A DNA stretch of 64,000 nucleotides from Natronoflexus pectinivorans (lineage in GTDB: Bacteria > Bacteroidota > Bacteroidia > Bacteroidales > Marinilabiliaceae): NCBI RefSeq assembly GCF_004345615.1, contig NZ_SLWK01000001.1:620001-684000 (forward strand), in the 5' to 3' direction. Below the pieces are notes generated by a model that saw nothing but the letters and a program-made list of their open reading frames with translations, had not been told where the DNA came from and searched no databases. The translations under genes were made by a program, and so were the position numbers. Positions 59,354 to 64,000 of the stretch are shown one piece after another (position 1 is the first letter of the stretch; every line of letters starts with the position of its first letter).

Positions 59354-61087
59354 CTACTCTAATCGAATATCCGAAACAGAAGCTCCGGCAGGTACCATCG
59401 GGAATACGTTTCCTTCTTTCTCCACAACAACTTCGAGCAAATATGGTCCGTCATGATCCACCATTTGCTGAATGGCCTCGTTCAGATCATCTCTTTCGGT
59501 TACTTTTCTAGATTCTATAAAATAACCTTTGGCAATGGTCTGAAAATCGGGATTTATCAATTCTGTTGAAGCATACCTGCTGTCAAAGAACAACTCCTGC
59601 CACTGACGCACCATGCCAAGGAAATTATTATTAAGCAACACAATTTTAACAGGAATCTTAGTCTGGAAAATGGTTCCCAACTCCTGTATGGTCATCTGAA
59701 AACCGCCATCACCAACAAATAAAATCACGTGCCTGTCAGGCTGTCCCAATTTTGCTCCCATGGCAGCTGGCAATCCAAATCCCATGGTTCCCAAGCCACC
59801 CGAAGTTACAACACTTCTCGTTTGCTTGAATCGGAAATACCGGCTGGCCATCATCTGATGTTGACCCACATCGGTAACTACAATGGCATCATCATCAACC
59901 GCCGCAGATACCTTATTTACAACTTCACCCATGGTCATCCCCTTTTCTACAGGGTTTAACTCGCAATGAATGATTCTATCGTGCTCAATTCTGTCGCAAG
60001 CTCGGAATTCATTCAGCCATTCCTGATGCGAATTTTTAGACACTTTTTCTGTAAGCTTTGGCAATGACTCTTTTACATCAGCCAAAACAGGAACATCGGC
60101 ATGTACATTTTTGTTTATCTCAGCATCATCAATTTCAAGGTGAATCACTTTAGCATTGGTTGCATAGTTCTTCAAATCACCGGTAACCCTGTCGTCAAAT
60201 CGCATACCGATGGCAATGATTAAATCTGCCTCATTGGTTTTAACATTGGGGCCGTAATTTCCATGCATTCCCAGCATCCCAATATTTAAAGGATGGGCTG
60301 ATGGCATGGCCGATAGGCCAAGCAATGTCCATGCAGCTGGAATTCCTGTCTTTTCAAGAAATGCCATTAACTCCTTTTCTGCTTGTCCAAGAACAACTCC
60401 CTGACCAACCAAAGCCAAGGGCTTTTTGGCAAGATTAATTAATTGTGCAGCTGCCTCAATCTGCAATGGATCAAGCACAGGTACAGGTTTATAGCTTCGA
60501 ATGTACTTTACCGGTTCGTACAGATAATCAAGGCTAGCAAACTGTGCATCCTTAGTAATATCTAATAACACGGGACCCGGGCGACCACTTCTGGCAATAT
60601 AAAAAGCTCTCGCAAAGGCTTGTGGTATATCCTCCACCCTCTTTATCTGGTAATTCCATTTGGTAATAGGTTGCGTAATACCTACCACATCAGTCTCTTG
60701 AAAAGCATCGGTTCCCAAAAGAGGTGACCCTACCTGACCACTTATTACGACAAGCGGAGTGGAATCAATCATGGCATCTGCAATGCCGGTTACGGCATTG
60801 GTAGCTCCCGGTCCGGAAGTCACAATGGCAACTCCCACTTTCCCGGTAACTCTGGCATATCCCTGCGCAGCATGAACTGCTCCCTGTTCATGACGGACAA
60901 GTACATGATGTAACTCCTCTTGAAAACCATATAAGGCATCGTAAACCGGCATGATGGCTCCGCCGGGATAGCCAAAAATTAAATCTGTCCCTTCATTTAA
61001 CAGGGATCGAACAACGGCCTCTGCACCTGTCATTCTGATTGCTTGTTTGCTCTTCTCTTTCATCACTGTTTGGGATTGTGTTTCCAT
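59354..61087 (-). CDS. ilvB: Acetolactate synthase large (catalytic) subunit
   Basis: ThDP-dependent condensation of two pyruvates, or pyruvate with 2-oxobutyrate. 577 residues. TPP-activating Glu in VRHEQGAVHAAQGYARV, the GYPGGAIMPVYD opening, FAD-site central domain, and the ThDP diphosphate motif GDGGFQMTIQELGTIFQTKIPVKIVLLNNN followed by FLGMVRQWQ. It follows ilvD by 67 bp, where a small stem (61116-61138) is present. Together with ilvN it forms the feedback-regulated holoenzyme. Confidence 0.97.
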   Translation of the reverse strand: METQSQTVMKEKSKQAIRMTGAEAVVRSLLNEGTDLIFGYPGGAIMPVYDALYGFQEELHHVLVRHEQGAVHAAQGYARVTGKVGVAIVTSGPGATNAVTGIADAMIDSTPLVVISGQVGSPLLGTDAFQETDVVGITQPITKWNYQIKRVEDIPQAFARAFYIARSGRPGPVLLDITKDAQFASLDYLYEPVKYIRSYKPVPVLDPLQIEAAAQLINLAKKPLALVGQGVVLGQAEKELMAFLEKTGIPAAWTLLGLSAMPSAHPLNIGMLGMHGNYGPNVKTNEADLIIAIGMRFDDRVTGDLKNYATNAKVIHLEIDDAEINKNVHADVPVLADVKESLPKLTEKVSKNSHQEWLNEFRACDRIEHDRIIHCELNPVEKGMTMGEVVNKVSAAVDDDAIVVTDVGQHQMMASRYFRFKQTRSVVTSGGLGTMGFGLPAAMGAKLGQPDRHVILFVGDGGFQMTIQELGTIFQTKIPVKIVLLNNNFLGMVRQWQELFFDSRYASTELINPDFQTIAKGYFIESRKVTERDDLNEAIQQMVDHDGPYLLEVVVEKEGNVFPMVPAGASVSDIRLE

Positions 61088-61154
61088 GGCTCAAAGCTTA
61101 TGGGATTTACAATTACTTTGCAGAAAAAACCTGCAAAGCGTTTTCTAAACATCT

Positions 61155-62996
61155 CTATTTACACTCATCAGGTAAAACCCGGATGGCACCGGTATCGGCT
61201 GATGTAACCATTCCGGCATATGCACGCAGTGCTTTGGAAACGATACGCTCCCGTGTGGAAGGTTTCCAGGCTTTATCTCCCTTGCTCTCTTCCTCTACCC
61301 TGCGTTGGTTCAACTCATCTTCAGTTACAATAATATTGATTGATCGTTGAGGGATGTCAATGATCACTTTATCTCCATTTTTTATAAGGGCAATAGCTCC
61401 TTTGGCTGCTGCCTCAGGCGATGCATGACCAATAGACAACCCCGATGTTCCACCTGAGAATCTTCCATCCGTTAACAGGGCACACTTGGCTCCAAGTTGA
61501 CGCGATTTTAGATATGATGTGGGATATAACATTTCCTGCATTCCCGGACCTCCTTTTGGCCCTTCATATTTTATGATTACCACATCGCCTGCCTTAACTT
61601 CACCCGAAAGGATTCCATCACATGCATCGTCCTGCGATTCATAAACGCGTGCCGTTCCTTCAAAATGGAAAATAGATTCATCCACTCCGGCTGTTTTAAC
61701 AATACAGCCGTTTTCGGCAATATTTCCAAAAAGGACTGCCAATCCGCCATCCTGAGAATAGGCATGGTTAATGCTTCTGATACACCCTTTTTCACGATCT
61801 AAATCCAATTCACCATAAATGGCTTTTTGGGAACCCATTACCAGGTTTACAAACCCTCCGGGTGCACTTTGGTATATCTCTTTAGCTTCAGCTATAGAAC
61901 TTCTGCTCATCAAATCAAAATCTGCCAAAGCATCGGCAAGGGTTGGATAGTCTACCCGACCAACGGATGCGTCAAGCAAACCGCCGCGATGCAATTCGGC
62001 CAAAATTCCTATGATGCCTCCGGCACGATTTACGTCTTCTATATGATAATCGCTATTGGGTGCCACCTTACACAAAACAGGTGTTTTCCTGGAAAGATGA
62101 TCAATATCCTGCATAGTAAAATCAACGCCTGCCTCGTGGGCTATAGCCAATAGATGTAAAACGGTGTTTGTTGAACCTCCCATGGCAATATCAAGAGTCA
62201 TGGAGTTCATAAATGCGGCCTTGGTGGCAATGTTGCGGGGCAAAACCGACTCATCCCCATCCTGATAATATTTATATGCAAGCCTTACAATTTGATTAGC
62301 TGCTTTTTCAAATAGTTTCTTTCTGTTAACGTGCGTTGCTACAATGGTTCCGTTACCGGGTAAAGCCAAACCCAAAGCCTCGTTCAGGCAGTTCATTGAG
62401 TTGGCAGTAAACATCCCTGAGCAGGAACCACAAGTTGGACAAGCATTCTGCTCCACCGCAAGTAACTCCTCGTCAGACACTGAATCATCAGCCGCCATCA
62501 CCATTGAATCCACTAAGTCCAGAGCTTTATCTCCAACCTTTCCGGCTTCCATGGGGCCACCTGATACAAAAACCACGGGGATGTTTATGCGCATGGCAGC
62601 CATTAACATCCCCGGTGTAATTTTATCGCAATTACTGATACAAATCATAGCATCGGCCTGATGGGCGTTAACCATATACTCTACACTATCAGCTATTAAA
62701 TCTCGTGAAGGTAAGGAGTACAACATTCCATCATGCCCCATAGCAATGCCATCATCAACGGCAATGGTGTTAAACTCAGCAGCAAAACATCCCTGCTTCT
62801 CAATCAATCGCTTCACATCCTGACCAATTTGGTGTAAGTGCGCATGCCCGGGTACAAACTGTGTAAATGAATTTACAACCGCAATCAAAGGACGGCCCAT
62901 TTGTTCGTCCTTCATTCCATTGGCTCGCCATAAACTTCTGGCTCCGGCCATTCTTCTTCCCTGTGTGGTTGTATTACTCCTTAATGGTATTTTCAT
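61155..62996 (-). CDS. ilvD: Dihydroxy-acid dehydratase
   Basis: Fe-S dehydratase acting on 2,3-dihydroxyisovalerate and its methyl homologue. 613 residues. Cluster cysteines occur in [15 protein letters not shown] and [32 protein letters not shown] and the C-terminal [21 protein letters not shown] are intact. First structural gene of the ilv-leu operon. The start [10 protein letters not shown] lies 79 bp downstream of the attenuator terminator. Confidence 0.97.
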   Translation of the reverse strand: MKIPLRSNTTTQGRRMAGARSLWRANGMKDEQMGRPLIAVVNSFTQFVPGHAHLHQIGQDVKRLIEKQGCFAAEFNTIAVDDGIAMGHDGMLYSLPSRDLIADSVEYMVNAHQADAMICISNCDKITPGMLMAAMRINIPVVFVSGGPMEAGKVGDKALDLVDSMVMAADDSVSDEELLAVEQNACPTCGSCSGMFTANSMNCLNEALGLALPGNGTIVATHVNRKKLFEKAANQIVRLAYKYYQDGDESVLPRNIATKAAFMNSMTLDIAMGGSTNTVLHLLAIAHEAGVDFTMQDIDHLSRKTPVLCKVAPNSDYHIEDVNRAGGIIGILAELHRGGLLDASVGRVDYPTLADALADFDLMSRSSIAEAKEIYQSAPGGFVNLVMGSQKAIYGELDLDREKGCIRSINHAYSQDGGLAVLFGNIAENGCIVKTAGVDESIFHFEGTARVYESQDDACDGILSGEVKAGDVVIIKYEGPKGGPGMQEMLYPTSYLKSRQLGAKCALLTDGRFSGGTSGLSIGHASPEAAAKGAIALIKNGDKVIIDIPQRSINIIVTEDELNQRRVEEESKGDKAWKPSTRERIVSKALRAYAGMVTSADTGAIRVLPDECK

Positions 62997-63074
62997 TTTT
63001 ATGCACTTTTTAAAAGGATACTTCTGTTTGTTAATATTTCAACACCCCGTTCTGCAAGTCAGCTGTTTTATTCA

Positions 63075-63112
63075 AGCAAAAACCCCTCTCACAATGGAAG
63101 TGAGAGGGGTTT
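63075..63112 (-). terminator. Attenuator terminator upstream of ilvD
   Basis: Perfect 13-bp stem AAACCCCTCTCAC/GTGAGAGGGGTTT (63080-63092 with 63100-63112) with a 7-nt loop, then TTTTTGC on the minus strand. It lies between the leader peptide and ilvD. Its 5' arm can alternatively pair with 63150-63159. Confidence 0.93.
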
Positions 63113-63149
63113 AAAGTTCGTTTATATCGTTTTACTTTTTACATACCTG

Positions 63150-63159
63150 TCTCACTTCC
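63150..63159 (-). promoter_or_regulatory. Antiterminator segment of the ilv attenuator
   Basis: GGAAGTGAGA on the minus strand, immediately after the leader stop. It is exactly complementary to TCTCACTTCC in the terminator 5' arm and loop (63096-63105). The leader's own codons 6-9 contain TCTCTACTTCTC, which can pair with the same segment (one bulge), giving the classic alternative 1:2, 2:3 and 3:4 pairings. Confidence 0.8.
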
Positions 63160-63219
63160 CTAGTGGTTAACCACGAGAATAATAATGACGACGAGAAGTA
63201 GAGATGCAAAAAGTGTCAT
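63160..63219 (-). CDS. ilv operon leader peptide (attenuator control ORF)
   Basis: A 19-codon ORF too short for automatic calling. It reads MTLFASLLLVVIIILVVNH then TAG. Residues 7-17 are an unbroken run of Leu, Val and Ile (LLLVVIIILVV), so ribosome progress would depend on charged Leu-, Val- and Ile-tRNA. It lies directly downstream of a consensus promoter and upstream of the antiterminator and terminator before ilvD. A terminal GTGGTTAACCAC palindrome overlaps the last codons. This is the design of ilvL/ivbL-type leaders. Expression is inferred, but the codon content leaves little doubt about role. Confidence 0.88.
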   Translation of the reverse strand: MTLFASLLLVVIIILVVNH

Positions 63220-63246
63220 GTCTTCTTTTTATTTTTAAATTCTACG

Positions 63247-63276
63247 CAAATATATGAACTTTGTCATTAAATCAAA
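63247..63276 (-). promoter_or_regulatory. Promoter of ilv-leu operon
   Basis: Minus-strand TTTG (63276-63273), 18 bp, then TATATTTG (63254-63247), the best -33/-7 pair in the window. Predicted start near 63240, about 20 nt before the leader ATG. Confidence 0.8.
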
Positions 63277-63440
63277 TCAAAACAAGAAAAAAAGTTTCAA
63301 TTTTCTTTCATTTTTTACGAAAACCATAAGGTTTTTCGTAAAAAGATGAATATTTATGCAATCAATATTGCAAATAAACTTTGCAATTATAGTTACTAAA
63401 CAAGGTAAAATCAATTTAGTTCAAAAAAAATGAAGAAAAA
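63277..63440 (-). other. Region between ilv promoter and edge gene
   Basis: Holds two stems: ATTGCAAA/TTTGCAAT around TAAAC (63367-63387), and TTTTTACGAAAACC/GGTTTTTCGTAAAAA (63312-63342, one bulge). They could end the edge gene's transcript or bind a regulator of the ilv promoter. No coding frame. Confidence 0.45.
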
Positions 63441-64000
63441 CTATTGGTCATTCTCTTTCTCCAAAAACCGCTCAAGCAAATTCAAAATTCGCCCATTTAC
63501 CGATGCCGGGTTATCTGAAGGAGAAACCTTTAAATGAATATTACAATAAATGATAAATCTGTCGAGTTGCTCTCCTTCCAAACCTGAAATGGTTTCGATG
63601 GCCTCACGACCGGCAATGCTTTCCATTTGTTGAAACTGCCTGTCGCGTGAGCGCATCCTCTCAAGTTCTCTGGGAGAAGGAGTATTTCCGCCTCCCAATA
63701 TATTATAAACAAGACTCACAGGCCCAGTGGCTCTGGCTCGTCTTTCATTTGGTGGAACATCGGACATTCGGCTTCCAATATCAGAGGGTAGATTCAATTC
63801 AATAGGTTTTTGTTCTGGCCTGACGGTCACTTCACTAATATAATAACTCTGAACTTCAAGGAAAACAATCATGTTTCCGGAGGAATCTCTCTCTACATTG
63901 GTATAGGATATGGTTCGTGGTAAAAAGCCAATGGCAGCGACACGTAGTGAGTCATCTTTATCAAGCCGGAGTTCAAAACAACCATCTGCTTTAGCTGCAC
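63441..64000 (-). CDS. Carboxypeptidase-regulatory-like domain protein (partial, 5' end outside)
   Basis: The frame is open through the right edge, so the ATG at 63872 is internal. Upstream codons read ...ADGCFELRLDKDDSLRVAAIGFLPRTISYTNVERDSSG..., the pattern of CarboxypepD_reg-like domains (G-x-F-x-L...D-x-L-x-x-x-x-x-G-F). The C-terminal 110 residues are charged and helical (RELERMRSRDRQFQQMESIAGREAIETISGLEG), ending ...RILNLLERFLEKENDQ. It is probably a secreted or membrane-anchored protein. A signal cannot be seen because the N-terminus is outside. Confidence 0.65.
   Translation of the reverse strand, partial: AAKADGCFELRLDKDDSLRVAAIGFLPRTISYTNVERDSSGNMIVFLEVQSYYISEVTVRPEQKPIELNLPSDIGSRMSDVPPNERRARATGPVSLVYNILGGGNTPSPRELERMRSRDRQFQQMESIAGREAIETISGLEGEQLDRFIIYCNIHLKVSPSDNPASVNGRILNLLERFLEKENDQ

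Noticed and set aside
1-64000. CRISPR array, prophage, integron or complete insertion sequence
   Set aside because: No regularly spaced identical repeats, integrase, transposase or phage structural gene was seen. The only mobile-looking DNA is the three-copy repeat family.

Overview
The window reads as chromosome from a member of the Bacteroidota, most likely an anaerobic or marine Bacteroidia (Marinilabiliales/Bacteroidales-like; the order is a guess). The evidence is: many -7 promoter boxes of the form TAnnTTTG, which is the Bacteroidota primary sigma-factor element; an HU/SPOR membrane protein and a bifunctional nuclease with a UVR tail; a Porin_O_P porin; and a mannobiose epimerase/phosphorylase route of the Bacteroides type. 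There is no rRNA, prophage, complete insertion sequence or CRISPR array. Two tRNAs are present.

Layout. 1-6.3 kb (minus): phosphate-acquisition cluster, yfiR-like gene, phosphate porin, two tandem pstS genes, pstC and a truncated pstA. Terminators separate several genes, and two arrays of 11-bp-spaced direct repeats look like Pho boxes. 6.6-9.4 kb (plus): two paralogous lipoproteins with acidic linkers and a SPOR lipoprotein. 9.4-18.9 kb: HAD phosphatase, CAU tRNA, DoxX-like protein, glycosyltransferase, HU/SPOR protein, transketolase, pdxB, PAP2-like protein, rpoN. 18.9-20.4 kb: a HigBA-like toxin-antitoxin pair whose antitoxin is fused to an ImmA/IrrE-type metalloprotease domain, with a palindromic operator over its promoter. 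20.9-37.6 kb: priA, SLC13 transporter, a degenerate PLP-fold orphan flanked by two copies of a dispersed repeat, mgtE, rsmA, two flippase-like proteins, bifunctional nuclease, nucleoside transporter, trxA, dnaE.

38.1-43.2 kb (plus): a compact mannan operon. An outer GH26 mannanase lipoprotein makes manno-oligosaccharides, a GPH symporter imports disaccharide, an AGE-family epimerase converts mannobiose to mannosyl-glucose, and a GH130 phosphorylase releases mannose-1-phosphate and glucose. A candidate short RNA and tRNA-Val follow. 43.9-51 kb: a DUF362 protein with a NapH/NapG-like polyferredoxin fusion, a KAS III enzyme with LpxH, and two lipoproteins with redox-dead thioredoxin folds.

51-63.3 kb (minus): one long branched-chain amino acid operon, ilvD-ilvB-ilvN-ilvC-leuA-leuC-leuD-cimA-leuB. 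It is preceded by a textbook transcription attenuator that was not in the supplied gene list: a consensus promoter, a 19-residue leader peptide with an 11-residue Leu/Val/Ile run, a terminator, and an antiterminator segment complementary to the terminator's 5' arm. This is the most notable find. The window ends inside a carboxypeptidase-regulatory-like domain protein.
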